DNA of 64,000 bases from the NCBI RefSeq assembly GCF_900184995.1, contig NZ_LT860099.1:2546332-2610331 (forward strand), written 5' to 3'. This document shows positions 8,615 to 17,416 of this stretch, piece by piece. Below the pieces are notes generated by a model. The model was not told the DNA's origin. It ran no database searches and saw only the letters and a list, made by a program, of their open reading frames with translations. Made by a program: the position numbers and the translations under genes. Origin of the DNA: Konateibacter massiliensis (GTDB taxonomy: Bacteria; Bacillota; Clostridia; Lachnospirales; Lachnospiraceae). The stretch's first letter is position 1; each line of letters opens with the position of its first letter.

Positions 8615-10675
8615 CTAATCTTTCAAGCGCATGCTTGCCTGCGTTTGCACATTGTCCTTTCTTTCTAATTTTATTATCCTGACGTCCTTTGCCTGCATAG
8701 TGATGCGCTCTCCCTTTGTAACTGCACGGTTGGTAAGCAGCTCCACACCGTCCTGCTCCATGCATATTTCCCTGCTTTCACCGGCATGATTTAAGAAAAA
8801 CAAAAAACTTCCCATTTCATTTATCCGCTTTGTTACCTCAACATTCGCTACAGGCGCAGCAAGTGGTTTAATCCCCTGCTCCTCACAGAGCTTTTTCAGA
8901 AAGTTCGTGTAAAATTCCTCGCTCGAGCGAGTTCCCACATAATATGCCCTGCCCCTTCCATAGGAATGAGCCGTGAGCGCCGGTGTTCCCTTATAAAAAT
9001 CCTTCTCATAGACTGCGAGTGCACCTGCCCCCTCCAAATGACTGATATCGCAGAGTAATTTTGCAGGATACGCCTCACCCTCGTAGATAAACTCATTTTC
9101 CATATCAGGAGGGAGAGCATCCGATTCCTCTACCCAGATTCCAAGAAGCTCGCGAAGCGGCCCCGGATATCCGCCGGTGACAACTAAATCATGCTTCTCC
9201 ACAATTCCACTGAAAAAAGTTGTGACAAAGGTTCCACCTGCCTCAACAAAACGTTTCAACTTCTCCTCATATCCGTTTTTTGTCATATACAAAGTCGGTG
9301 CAATGACTATCTTGTATGGCGTAAGCTCATCCTCCGGTCCGATGATATCCACCGGAATATTTTGACGGTGTAATGCTTCATAATAATTCATTACCTCGTC
9401 TTTATATTTCAGCTCACGGCTTGGTCCTGCGGAATACTCGATTGCCCACCAGTTATCCCAGTCAAAATAGAGGGCAACACTGTTTTTCGCCGTGGCTCCA
9501 AGTGTATTTTCTCCAATACCTTTCAACTCTTCCCCAAGCGCTTGTACCTCTCGGTATACGCGGGTATTTTTATGCCCGGCATGATCGATAACGGCTCCGT
9601 GCAGCTTCTCGCAGGCACCGACGGAGCGTCTCATCTGGAAAAACATCACGCCGTCCGCTCCGTGTGCCACCGCTTGATAGCTCAAAAGTCGCATCACATT
9701 CGGACGCTTGAGCGCATTGTAGGAAAGCCAGTTTGAAACGCTCGGAGTCTGCTCCATCAGCACAAACGGTTTTCCGCCCTTGATGCCTCGCATTAAATCA
9801 TGCTGAAATGCAATCTGCGCCGGACTGTCCTCATTTGCAGGGTAATTATCCCATGATATAAAATCAAGATAGTTTGCCCAATCCTTGTAGTCCAGCGGCT
9901 TATAGCTGCCCATAAAATTAGTCGTAATCGGAATATGCGGTGTAACCTTCTTGATTACCTCATACTCCGCCTGAAAGTTTTTTCGAAGGCTCTCCGAGTT
10001 AAATCGTCTGTAATCCAGGGAAATTCCCTGAAACTGCGTTCTGTCGTGCTCAAAATGCTCACTCAAAAGATTCGGCAGTACAATTTCCTCCCAATCATAG
10101 AAGGTATGTCCCCAGAAGGTTGTATTCCATGCACGGTTTAGTTCCTCAAGGGTCCCGTATTTTTCTTTCAGCCAAAGCCTGAATGCCTTTTCACAGTTTT
10201 CGCAGTAGCATTCTCCCCCAAATTCATTTGAGACATGCCATGCAACAATATTTTCATAGCTCTGATACCTCTCTGCCAGACGTCTCGCAAGCTCCACAGA
10301 ATATTTTTGATAAGTAGGACTGTTTGGGCAGGAGTTGTGCCGTCCGCCGAACTTTCTCTTCATTCCGTTAAATTCCACCCGCAAAATATCAGGATACTTT
10401 CTCGCCATCCATGCCGGATGCGCACCTGTCGAGGTGGCAAGGCAGACAAAAAAGCCATGCTCCCTGACCAGATCCATAATCTTATCCAACTTATCAAAGC
10501 GATACTCCTCCTCGCTTGGCTGCAGCGTCGCCCAGTTAAATACATTCAGAGTCAGTATATCAATGCCAGCCAGCTTCAGCAGCCGCATATCCTCCTCCCA
10601 GATGTCCTCTGTCCACTGCTCCGGATTATAATCACCGCCATATACTATTTTTGATACCTTGTCACTGTACTTCAT
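8615..10675 (-). CDS. GH42 beta-galactosidase
   Basis: Family 42 beta-galactosidase of 686 residues. The TIM barrel carries acid/base Glu151 in HVSNEFGG and nucleophile Glu308 in VLMEQTPS. Cys116, Cys156, Cys158 and Cys161 match the four-cysteine zinc site of clostridial-type GH42 enzymes. The trimerisation domain and small C-terminal beta domain follow. The start at 10675 has GAGAGGG upstream. No export signal is seen, so the enzyme is cytoplasmic. It is downstream of the binding-protein gene, separated by a 266-base gap rich in hairpins, and directly upstream of GH29. Confidence 0.95.
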   Translation of the reverse strand: MKYSDKVSKIVYGGDYNPEQWTEDIWEEDMRLLKLAGIDILTLNVFNWATLQPSEEEYRFDKLDKIMDLVREHGFFVCLATSTGAHPAWMARKYPDILRVEFNGMKRKFGGRHNSCPNSPTYQKYSVELARRLAERYQSYENIVAWHVSNEFGGECYCENCEKAFRLWLKEKYGTLEELNRAWNTTFWGHTFYDWEEIVLPNLLSEHFEHDRTQFQGISLDYRRFNSESLRKNFQAEYEVIKKVTPHIPITTNFMGSYKPLDYKDWANYLDFISWDNYPANEDSPAQIAFQHDLMRGIKGGKPFVLMEQTPSVSNWLSYNALKRPNVMRLLSYQAVAHGADGVMFFQMRRSVGACEKLHGAVIDHAGHKNTRVYREVQALGEELKGIGENTLGATAKNSVALYFDWDNWWAIEYSAGPSRELKYKDEVMNYYEALHRQNIPVDIIGPEDELTPYKIVIAPTLYMTKNGYEEKLKRFVEAGGTFVTTFFSGIVEKHDLVVTGGYPGPLRELLGIWVEESDALPPDMENEFIYEGEAYPAKLLCDISHLEGAGALAVYEKDFYKGTPALTAHSYGRGRAYYVGTRSSEEFYTNFLKKLCEEQGIKPLAAPVANVEVTKRINEMGSFLFFLNHAGESREICMEQDGVELLTNRAVTKGERITMQAKDVRIIKLERKDNVQTQASMRLKD

Positions 10676-10710
10676 GCTTTGCCCTCTCTATTTTAATTTT
10701 TGCTCATGTA

Positions 10711-10730
10711 AAAAGCGGACAAATCCGCAT
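10711..10730 (-). terminator. Short hairpin with T-run upstream of GH42
   Basis: Read on the minus strand, GCGGA pairs with TCCGC across a 4-base loop and is followed by TTTTT. It lies between the binding-protein gene and GH42 and may attenuate read-through. The stem is short. Confidence 0.35.
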
Positions 10731-10774
10731 TAACTCCCCAGCTCCCTTACTCATGAGAGATTTGGCTGCTTTTT

Positions 10775-10867
10775 CGCGCCGAATGCAGTCACGCAGTGAC
10801 ATTTACCTCTTGCATTCGTGCGCATAAATATTTGTATAACATAGGAAAATTCCTATGTTATACAAAT
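10775..10867 (+). repeat. Structured intergenic repeat, copy 1
   Basis: First of three copies (others at 17021 and 17571). The first half is an outer stem, GCGCCGAATGCA against TGCATTCGTGCGC, enclosing an inner hairpin GTCAC-GCA-GTGAC at 10788-10800. The second half, 10830-10867, is a perfect 18-bp palindrome arm pair built on TTTGTATAACATAGGAA. No reading frame crosses it. The family resembles a small non-autonomous palindromic element. Confidence 0.85.
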
Positions 10868-10903
10868 ACCCTTTATCGCTGCAAGCGCAGCAACAAAGGG
10901 TAT
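10867..10903. terminator. Hairpin downstream of the solute-binding protein
   Basis: ACCCTTT pairs with AAAGGGT around an inner GCTGC/GCAGC stem, 39 bases beyond the binding-protein stop. No clear T-run follows on the minus strand, so it may stabilise the upstream transcript rather than fully terminate it. Confidence 0.45.
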
Positions 10904-10941
10904 TCTTTGACAGGAAAGTCGGCACTCAGATGCCTTCCTCG

Positions 10942-12720
10942 CTATTTCTGCGAAGGATAGGCCTCGGCAGATGCCACTCTTGCCACATTTTGATCCTGTG
11001 CGTTCTGCATATCTACCGCTAACACTTCAGCATAGCCAAGTCCATTTGCCGTTGTCTGCATCGTCTCTAAGTAGGAAGCAAATTCGCTGTCATCATTGGC
11101 AAAAATCATTTTCCAAGCATTCTCAACGATAACCGCCTTACATTGTCCGCGTATTGTTGTAATATTGGAATCTGCCTCAGGTGTGGCATAGCTCGAGCCC
11201 GGCGCAACAATAATCAGATTGTTGTTCTGCAAATATTCCATTGTCGTGGACGCCTTTGTCTGTCCACTCCAATCCTCCGTTAACGGGGTTACGCTGTCTG
11301 CAATCGTAGTTTCCCATAGCTGCCAGTCATATGGCTCTCCGGTATTCGGGTCGATATCTCCAAGATTCACCGGCTTAAAGTTCAATGTTGAAACACCATC
11401 CTTCCAGTTTCCTCCGCCGTATTCCTCCGGAACTGCCACTTCATTGGAAGGAAGTGCTGTTTTTCCGTACTCGGTCAAGGTCGCTTTTCCGTCTGCATTC
11501 TTTTCCCAAGTCAAGCCTTCTATACCTGCCGCACCGTTTGCCTGACCGTTTAATTCCATTCCTTCTGCTGAGTACAGCCAGTCAATAAAGTCTGCCAGTC
11601 TCTCCGGATCCTTTGCAGTACTTCCGATTGCAATGACTCTCTGTGAGTTTCCTTCCGGGCAATTGCCGTAAGAGAATATTTGCATATCATCAATAGTAGC
11701 CATCATATAGCCTTTTCCTGCTGCCTTATTTTCCTGTGTGTTAAACTGGTTTTGTGCCAGCCAAGGCCATGGGCAATATAATACGGTACCCTTTTGATAT
11801 TTATTTTGCAATGTATCATAATTCTGAGTTGTTGAGTCAGGGTCAACCAATCCCCTCTTATTTGCTTCATATAAGAATTTTAAAACCTTTGTGTAGATTG
11901 AATCCGTGTCGATGATGCTCGAATAGTCAGAACCGTCTGCCTTTGCCAGCACAAAGCCGATTTCGTCATAGCCGTATAGGCAAGCAAACTGCTTTGCATT
12001 GTTCATCATGTTGTCATCCCAATCCTTAAACAAGGAAATCGCGTAAATCTTATCGTTGCCTTCCTTCGCTCTGGCAAGCTCCTGCATATCCTCCAACACA
12101 TCAAGGAAATCATCCAAGGTAGCCATCTGCGGATATCCGAGCTGTGCATAGTAATCCCAGCGTATATACGGTCCGAAGGTCGGCTCCAATCCTTCACTTG
12201 GCTCTGTGGCTGCCTCTGAGGAAATAGAATTCGGAAATGCCCAAATTCCTTCTTGGCTCAAGCCTGTATTCATTTTCTCAATTGCACTGCTGTAATTTTT
12301 CATAAGATCCTTATCCTTCATAAGGTCGGTGCAGTCCATAACAAGCCCTGATGTAATCAAATCGTTCAGCTTTCCGTTTGAATTGTCAAGAACAATCAGC
12401 TCACCCAAATCACCCGCTGCCGAGCGGGTCTGGTAAAGTGTTTCTCCTCCGCCTGCAACGTTTCTCGCGATAATATTTAGCTCCATGTTAAACTTATCCT
12501 TTACTACTTTAGCAAACCAACCGCTTTGTATTCCTTGATAGTTTGCCAGCTCGTCAAATACGTCAACGGTAATAAACTCCTTGTATTTGCTGTTCCCTGA
12601 GTCCGAGGCTGTTTCCTCCTGCGCGGTCTCCGCTGAGCTTGGCGTTGTTCCCCCGCATCCTGCCAGGCTTGTCACCACCAGCGTGGTACATAATAGTAAA
12701 CTTATAACCTTTTTCTTCAT
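10942..12720 (-). CDS. Extracellular sugar-binding lipoprotein of an ABC importer (LplA-like)
   Basis: Solute-binding protein of 592 residues with a lipoprotein signal peptide. A Lys-rich start and a hydrophobic stretch lead to the lipobox LAGC with Cys22 as the lipidated residue, then a Ser/Thr/Glu-rich linker. The long family-1-type fold and its place right after LplB/YtcP-like permeases mark it as the receptor for an oligosaccharide importer. No ATPase is encoded nearby, so a shared MsmX-type ATPase elsewhere in the genome is expected. The gene starts after GGAGGGTAAGAA and is followed by a hairpin and repeat copy 1, which may let it be expressed more than the enzymes downstream. The ligand is inferred to be a plant oligosaccharide. 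Confidence 0.92.
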   Translation of the reverse strand: MKKKVISLLLCTTLVVTSLAGCGGTTPSSAETAQEETASDSGNSKYKEFITVDVFDELANYQGIQSGWFAKVVKDKFNMELNIIARNVAGGGETLYQTRSAAGDLGELIVLDNSNGKLNDLITSGLVMDCTDLMKDKDLMKNYSSAIEKMNTGLSQEGIWAFPNSISSEAATEPSEGLEPTFGPYIRWDYYAQLGYPQMATLDDFLDVLEDMQELARAKEGNDKIYAISLFKDWDDNMMNNAKQFACLYGYDEIGFVLAKADGSDYSSIIDTDSIYTKVLKFLYEANKRGLVDPDSTTQNYDTLQNKYQKGTVLYCPWPWLAQNQFNTQENKAAGKGYMMATIDDMQIFSYGNCPEGNSQRVIAIGSTAKDPERLADFIDWLYSAEGMELNGQANGAAGIEGLTWEKNADGKATLTEYGKTALPSNEVAVPEEYGGGNWKDGVSTLNFKPVNLGDIDPNTGEPYDWQLWETTIADSVTPLTEDWSGQTKASTTMEYLQNNNLIIVAPGSSYATPEADSNITTIRGQCKAVIVENAWKMIFANDDSEFASYLETMQTTANGLGYAEVLAVDMQNAQDQNVARVASAEAYPSQK

Positions 12721-12768
12721 TTCTTACCCTCCATTTATTATATTGTTAGAAGCAATAAAACCCGCTTT

Positions 12769-13683
12769 TTAACCTTTTACTGATCCAATCATGATTCCCT
12801 TTACAAAAAATCTCTGGAACATCGGATAGATACATAAAATCGGCAGCACCACGATGACAGATACCGTCATTCGTATGGACGTTCCGGTCTGCTGGGTGGC
12901 AACCACAGAGGAGCTAAGCATTCCTCCCGAGCTGTTTTTCATCATAGATGCCAGTGAATTTGCCTGATTGATGTATGTATAGAGCAAATATTGTAACGAA
13001 TACAGCTTTTGGTCTGTGATGTAAATCAGCGTATCCTGATAGCTGTTCCACTGATTTACCGCCGAAAAAATAGCCACTGTTGCCAAGATCGGCGTACATG
13101 TCGGCAGTACAATTTTGTAAAATACTTTAAAAATTCCTGCACCGTCAATTTCTGCTGCCTCCTGCAATGCCTTCGGTAAAGATTCCACATAGGTTTTTAC
13201 TAAAATAATGTTAAACGGCTGTACAATCGTCGGTATTACATACACCCAGAAAGTATTTGTCAAATGTAGATTTTTCATTGTGATAAACAATGGAATTAAT
13301 CCTGCGTTAAAATACATCGTGATAACGACAAAGCGATACCAGAACTTTCTTTTCCACATCCTCTCCTGTGTAAACATAAACCCCAGAAAAGCAGAACCGA
13401 TTACCGTCAAAAGTGTACCAATTGTCATCTTTGCCAGCGAAACAAGTGCCGCCGGTCCAAGCCCTTTTAATTCTACCAGCTTTTTATAATTTTCAAAATG
13501 AATTTCCTTCGGTAACAGATTGATTGCCCCGCTTGCGCTCAAATTGTTGGCGCTGATTGTGTTGATAACCAGATAGTAAAACGGGTAAATACAAATTATC
13601 GTAAAAATTCCAAACAGAAGATAATTGACAATATTAAAAGTCACGTCACTGCTGCTCTGCCGTTTTCGTCTTAAATTTTTCAT
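12769..13683 (-). CDS. Carbohydrate ABC transporter permease (YtcP/LplC type)
   Basis: Inner-membrane permease of 304 residues with about six membrane segments and the EAA-type loop (LPKALQEAAEIDGAGIF) that docks the ATPase. The ATG at 13683 is chosen because GGTGAGG precedes it; a longer frame to 13737 would overlap the upstream gene by about 40 bases without a ribosome site. It is 13 bases after the partner permease stop and 48 bases before the binding protein. The C terminus RFFVKGIMIGSVKG is typical of the YtcP group. Confidence 0.94.
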   Translation of the reverse strand: MKNLRRKRQSSSDVTFNIVNYLLFGIFTIICIYPFYYLVINTISANNLSASGAINLLPKEIHFENYKKLVELKGLGPAALVSLAKMTIGTLLTVIGSAFLGFMFTQERMWKRKFWYRFVVITMYFNAGLIPLFITMKNLHLTNTFWVYVIPTIVQPFNIILVKTYVESLPKALQEAAEIDGAGIFKVFYKIVLPTCTPILATVAIFSAVNQWNSYQDTLIYITDQKLYSLQYLLYTYINQANSLASMMKNSSGGMLSSSVVATQQTGTSIRMTVSVIVVLPILCIYPMFQRFFVKGIMIGSVKG

Positions 13684-13696
13684 CTTCCTCACCTTC

Positions 13697-14644
13697 CTAA
13701 ATAATGGACTCACCACGAACCTTTTTGGACACAACATTTACCAGTGTAAGCAAAGCAATACTCACGATACTTTTCAGCATGCTGATTGCCGTTGCAAGCG
13801 AGTAGCTGCTTCCTGTCATACCGATATTATATACATACAAATCCAGCACCTGAATATGTTGTTTATTAAAGGAGTTCTGGAATACATAATACTGATCCAG
13901 TCCGTTGTTCAAAAAGTTTGCAATACTCAACATCAGCATAATAAAGAAGGTAGGCAAAAGCGCCGGCATCGTGATATGCCTCATAAGCTGAAAACGGTTT
14001 GCGCCGTCAATGCTTGCCGCCTCATACTGCTCCTGATCAATGCTCGCAATTGAGGCAAGGTAGATGATAGCCCCCCAGCCAAGATTTTTCCAAACGTTCC
14101 ACATCATCATCCACAAATAGGTGTGTGAGTCGCTGTCCAAAAATTTAATCGGCTCTGCTATCATTCCCCAGTTCTGCAATATGGTGTTTACCATACCGCT
14201 GGAAGAAAAAAGGCTGAACGCCACCGAGTAGATAAGTACCCAGCTTATGAAGTTCGGAAGTGTTGTAAAGGTTTGAACAAATGTCTTAAACTTTTTACAC
14301 TTGATTTCATTTAAAAAAATTGCAAAGCCGACCGGCAAAAACGAGGTCAGAATGCCAAGAAGACTCATTGCAAAGGTGTTTTGCATTACTTGCATAAGTT
14401 GTGCAACCTGCGTCTTGTTTGTAAAGAGCATCTTAAACCATCGCAGCCCTACAAACTCGCTCTGCGCAAGACTCCTAGGCGGTTTATAATCAAAAAAGGA
14501 ATAAATCCATCCGTGCAGCGGAAAATAAGAAAATAAAAATACCAAAATAATAAAGGGCAAAATCCATAAAAAATAGGTGATGCTCCTCCAATTATTTTTT
14601 TTCTTAAAAGACATCTGCTTCACAGCAGTATTTGCATCTTTCAT
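13697..14644 (-). CDS. Carbohydrate ABC transporter permease (YteP/LplB type)
   Basis: Partner permease of 315 residues with about six membrane segments and an EAA loop (QEQYEAASIDGANRF). It heads the operon YteP-YtcP-binding protein-GH42-GH29. The start is the ATG at 14644, 12 bases after AAGGAGG; an upstream in-frame TTG directly abuts the ribosome site and is unlikely. The gene is divergent from the YesL-like gene at 14899, with 254 bases between them for shared regulation, probably by the YesN-like regulator at 5483. Confidence 0.94.
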   Translation of the reverse strand: MKDANTAVKQMSFKKKNNWRSITYFLWILPFIILVFLFSYFPLHGWIYSFFDYKPPRSLAQSEFVGLRWFKMLFTNKTQVAQLMQVMQNTFAMSLLGILTSFLPVGFAIFLNEIKCKKFKTFVQTFTTLPNFISWVLIYSVAFSLFSSSGMVNTILQNWGMIAEPIKFLDSDSHTYLWMMMWNVWKNLGWGAIIYLASIASIDQEQYEAASIDGANRFQLMRHITMPALLPTFFIMLMLSIANFLNNGLDQYYVFQNSFNKQHIQVLDLYVYNIGMTGSSYSLATAISMLKSIVSIALLTLVNVVSKKVRGESII

Positions 14645-14898
14645 AATATGTAACAACCTCCTTAAACCCAGATCTTTGCTGCCTGTATTCCTATCTTACC
14701 ATTTGCATCTTCCAATAAATACCTGAAAATAAAGACTTTTTTCCAGACCAAATTAGAGATTTTCTATTTTTTCATATAAAAACACTATTTTTTCATGTAA
14801 TTCAGTGCTTATTTTTACAGTAGCGCCTCCCGCTCACTCTATACTAAGATGAAGGAAAGACAGTTGGCTAAAAATGCTTTTTATTAGGAGGAAACACC

Positions 14899-15534
14899 AT
14901 GAAAACTTTTACAAAACCCGGTCTTCGGGGTTCCGTGATGGATTTTATCAATACACTCTGCAATTTTATTGCATTAAATATTATTTTTTTAATTACCTGC
15001 CTCCCTGTCATTACGACCGGTGTAGCACTTACCGCCCTCTATCAGGTTACACTAAAGGAGGCAAAAGGAGAATATGGTTATCTTGTGCGAACTTATCTGA
15101 GGGAATTTAAGAACAATTGGAAGACGGGAACACTGGCATTTCTAGCATTGTTCGGAATAGGTGCCGTGCTTTTGTTTAATCTGGCATTTTGGTTTTCTAT
15201 GGGAAGTATTTTATCAATGGTGATTGTGGGCATTCTGATTGTCGCATGTATCTGCTATATACTCGTATTTACTTACATTTTTCCTTTGCTTGCCCGTTTC
15301 GAAAACGGTACAATCCAGAGCCTGAAAAATGCATTTTATCTGGCACTTGTCCATAAAAAAATGACTTTATGGTTGCTTTTGATTGACGCCCTTACCCTTT
15401 CACTTTGTCTGTTTTTTCCGCCGATGAAGCTTTTTATGGTGCTGTTTGGATTTGCCTTTCTTGCTTACTGTAAGGCTTTTTTATTTAATCAAATTTTTGC
15501 CGAGTATGAGGAAGAAGAGTTTCCTAAGATATAA
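14899..15534 (+). CDS. YesL-like DUF624 membrane protein
   Basis: Integral membrane protein of 211 residues with about five hydrophobic segments, belonging to the DUF624/YesL family. Members sit next to YtcP/YteP transporters and YesMN systems in Firmicutes; their exact role is not established. The NTLCNFIALNIIFLITCLPVIT start and the LYQVTLKEAKGEYG cytoplasmic loop are family-typical. The start is preceded by GGAGGAAA. The gene ends inside a terminator stem: its stop codon is part of a 26-bp perfect inverted repeat. Confidence 0.88.
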   Translation: MKTFTKPGLRGSVMDFINTLCNFIALNIIFLITCLPVITTGVALTALYQVTLKEAKGEYGYLVRTYLREFKNNWKTGTLAFLALFGIGAVLLFNLAFWFSMGSILSMVIVGILIVACICYILVFTYIFPLLARFENGTIQSLKNAFYLALVHKKMTLWLLLIDALTLSLCLFFPPMKLFMVLFGFAFLAYCKAFLFNQIFAEYEEEEFPKI

Positions 15535-15576
15535 AAAAGTGTGAGTAAAGCTCACACTTTTTTATATCTTAGGAAA
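15520..15576. terminator. 26-bp perfect inverted repeat, bidirectional terminator
   Basis: Bases 15520-15545 are an exact inverse of 15551-15576 with a 5-base loop. The core is AAAAAAGTGTGAG paired with its complement, giving T-runs in both directions. It covers the last codons and stop of the YesL-like gene and faces the end of the convergent GTPase gene. Confidence 0.9.
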
Positions 15577-15600
15577 TTCGCAGAAAAAACCACACTGATA

Positions 15601-16902
15601 TCACTTCTGAAACATCTCCTCTAGCCTGTCAAGCGGAAATGGCGTCGCTGCAAGCGGTTTCACTGCAATGGACATTAAAAGTGCGGGGTTATCATCCGCG
15701 GCAATGCGATTTGAGCTTAGTGCTCCGCAAGATTTACATCTGTGGATAAGCGCCCACTCTCCCCCTTTGCGTGCCCAGACACTGACCGGTTCCATCGTCC
15801 CTCTGCACAAAGAGGCGCGGTCACCCGGCTCATTGTCCACATGTATGCTGGACAGGCACTTCGGACAGTGATTGCGGTGTCTGCTTCCCGCTCCTTCGGG
15901 CACAACGAGGGTGCCGCACACCTCACAGGTAAAGCTTTCCAGACACGCCGTATGCCGATAGTCAATTTTAGGCGCATGGCAAGGTGCTTCTTTCGCATCA
16001 CTTATCCTTTGATATACGTCATACCGCTCTCTTCTTATTTCCTTTTTCCGCAGCGCTTCCAAAACCTGACAGCCATCCTCATAGACATGGGTGCAATTTC
16101 TAAAATAACAATTCCCGGAATGTTCCGCAATCTCAGAAAATACCTCATTCCTCTCCTCGGCAGTTACTGCCTGCAAAGCAAAATCGCGAAATCCCGGCGT
16201 ATCTATCCAAGCCGTCCCATCAAAACCCTGTTTTAATACGCCGGCATGAGTGCTTGCAGGCGCGGTATAAGGCTTCTTCATTTCGGATTGTTCCTGTATA
16301 CTCTGATTAATCAGGCTTGTTTTTCCGCAGCCACGGTCTCCGATGACAAGCACTGCTTTTCCTTTGACTTTCTCAATTAAATTCTCCTGACGCTCACATG
16401 CCGAACCGGTAAATACAAAATCCACACAGGATAAATAAATCTTTATTTTATCTTGCAGTAACTCCTGTGCGCTCTCTCCTATTAAATCCCATTTGCTTAC
16501 AAACACGCCAATCTCAACTCCAGCACGTCTGGCGGCGATGATTGCCACTTCCAAATAGCCTGCCTGATTAAGCAAATAGTTTGCCGTGACAAGTACCAAA
16601 AGAAGCTGTGCATTTGAAGCTATCAAAATATCCTCCCCGGGCGAGCGGCGGTTTCCCCTGTATATCTCGGTCTTTCGCGGAAGAACGCAACTCACCTTAT
16701 ATTGCTCATTCTCCATTTCTTTTACCTCGACCAAATCTCCGATACCCAGCACATTTTTGCCTGACGCCAAAGACCCCGGAAGTATACAGAGAAGCTCCTC
16801 CTTGTCTGATTGCACTAAAACTTGCTTATTCATAATATTTATAATGGTAGCCTGAAAGGTTACAGCATTTGAACGGTCATTCTTTTTTTCTTTCTTTTTC
16901 AT
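15601..16902 (-). CDS. RsgA-like ribosome GTPase fused to an RNHCP zinc domain
   Basis: A 433-residue protein in two parts. Residues ~1-300 are a circularly permuted RsgA/YjeQ GTPase: an OB-fold, the G4-like SKWD at 136-139, the P-loop GDRGCGKT at 188-195, the G3 DTPGF at 234-238, and a zinc knuckle with Cys265, Cys270, His272 and Cys278. RsgA proteins assist 30S subunit maturation. Residues ~320-425 are an RNHCP domain: Cys-x2-Cys pairs, the RNHCPKCL motif, HVDNEPGDR and the DDNPALL tail. Ordinary RsgA is about 290 residues, so this is an extended paralogue. G4 has Ser in place of the usual Asn, which could change nucleotide preference. The start lies a few bases after GGAGGAAACAA. Confidence 0.9.
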   Translation of the reverse strand: MKKKEKKNDRSNAVTFQATIINIMNKQVLVQSDKEELLCILPGSLASGKNVLGIGDLVEVKEMENEQYKVSCVLPRKTEIYRGNRRSPGEDILIASNAQLLLVLVTANYLLNQAGYLEVAIIAARRAGVEIGVFVSKWDLIGESAQELLQDKIKIYLSCVDFVFTGSACERQENLIEKVKGKAVLVIGDRGCGKTSLINQSIQEQSEMKKPYTAPASTHAGVLKQGFDGTAWIDTPGFRDFALQAVTAEERNEVFSEIAEHSGNCYFRNCTHVYEDGCQVLEALRKKEIRRERYDVYQRISDAKEAPCHAPKIDYRHTACLESFTCEVCGTLVVPEGAGSRHRNHCPKCLSSIHVDNEPGDRASLCRGTMEPVSVWARKGGEWALIHRCKSCGALSSNRIAADDNPALLMSIAVKPLAATPFPLDRLEEMFQK

Positions 16903-17020
16903 ATCTGTTGTTTCCTCCTGATTTATTCGAGATAATGCGGGGCATATTGCTATCCCTTAGTATCATTATAGGTTTTATGTATCGAAGCGGCAACCTACCA
17001 GATAATTCAGAAAAGAGTAT

Positions 17021-17097
17021 GCGCCGCACCGAATGCAGTCACGTAGTGACATCTTTCTCTTGCATTCGTGCGCATCAATAATTTTCTATGATACAAA
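17021..17097 (+). repeat. Structured intergenic repeat, copy 2 (internally deleted)
   Basis: The GAATGCAGTCACGTAGTGAC...TTGCATTCGTGCGCAT half is intact, including the inner GTCAC/GTGAC hairpin. Of the second palindrome only the right arm (CTATGATACAAAAA) remains, so about 30 bases are missing relative to copy 3. Same orientation as the other copies. Confidence 0.85.
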
Positions 17098-17138
17098 AAG
17101 CAGGAGCTCCATAAATTTCACGGTGCTCCTGCCTTTTT
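17095..17138 (-). terminator. Terminator of the CD3324-family gene
   Basis: GCAGGAGC at 17100-17107 pairs with GCTCCTGC at 17125-17132. On the minus strand it directly follows the stop codon at 17138 and runs into a T-rich stretch. Confidence 0.7.
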
Positions 17139-17416
17139 TATTTATATTCTATTTTTAATCTCGCAATGATTTTTTGTATGCTTTTAGGAGACAGATAAAA
17201 CAATTCAGAGAGCTCATCGACAGAGGCTCCACTTCTGTATTTTCTGTAAATATCCATATTCCTGTATGAAATCAGCTCTTTGCTGTCGGTATTTTCGCCC
17301 CAAGCCTTACGGTTTGTTTCCTTTCGCGGTATATAAATATATTCACCATCAACATAGCTTTGTATCATTTCGATTACTTCCTGTGGCAGCACATCGGCTG
17401 CTTTAATATAGCTCAT
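17138..17416 (-). CDS. CD3324-family small DNA-binding protein
   Basis: A 92-residue protein with the family pattern MSYIKAADVLP, then YVDGEYIYIPRKE, a WGE segment and a C-terminal helix-turn-helix (ELSELFYLSPKSIQKII). The family is widespread in Clostridia and resembles small Mor-like transcription factors; no target is known from the sequence. The ATG at 17416 is preceded by AAGGAGAG. A longer frame to 17524 would start at TTG with no ribosome site and is not used. The gene stands alone, with its own terminator, and is bracketed by repeat copies 2 and 3. Confidence 0.82.
   Translation of the reverse strand: MSYIKAADVLPQEVIEMIQSYVDGEYIYIPRKETNRKAWGENTDSKELISYRNMDIYRKYRSGASVDELSELFYLSPKSIQKIIARLKIEYK

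Noticed and set aside
13625-14053. 142-codon plus-strand frame
   Set aside because: Antisense to the two permease genes, with no ribosome site or family resemblance.
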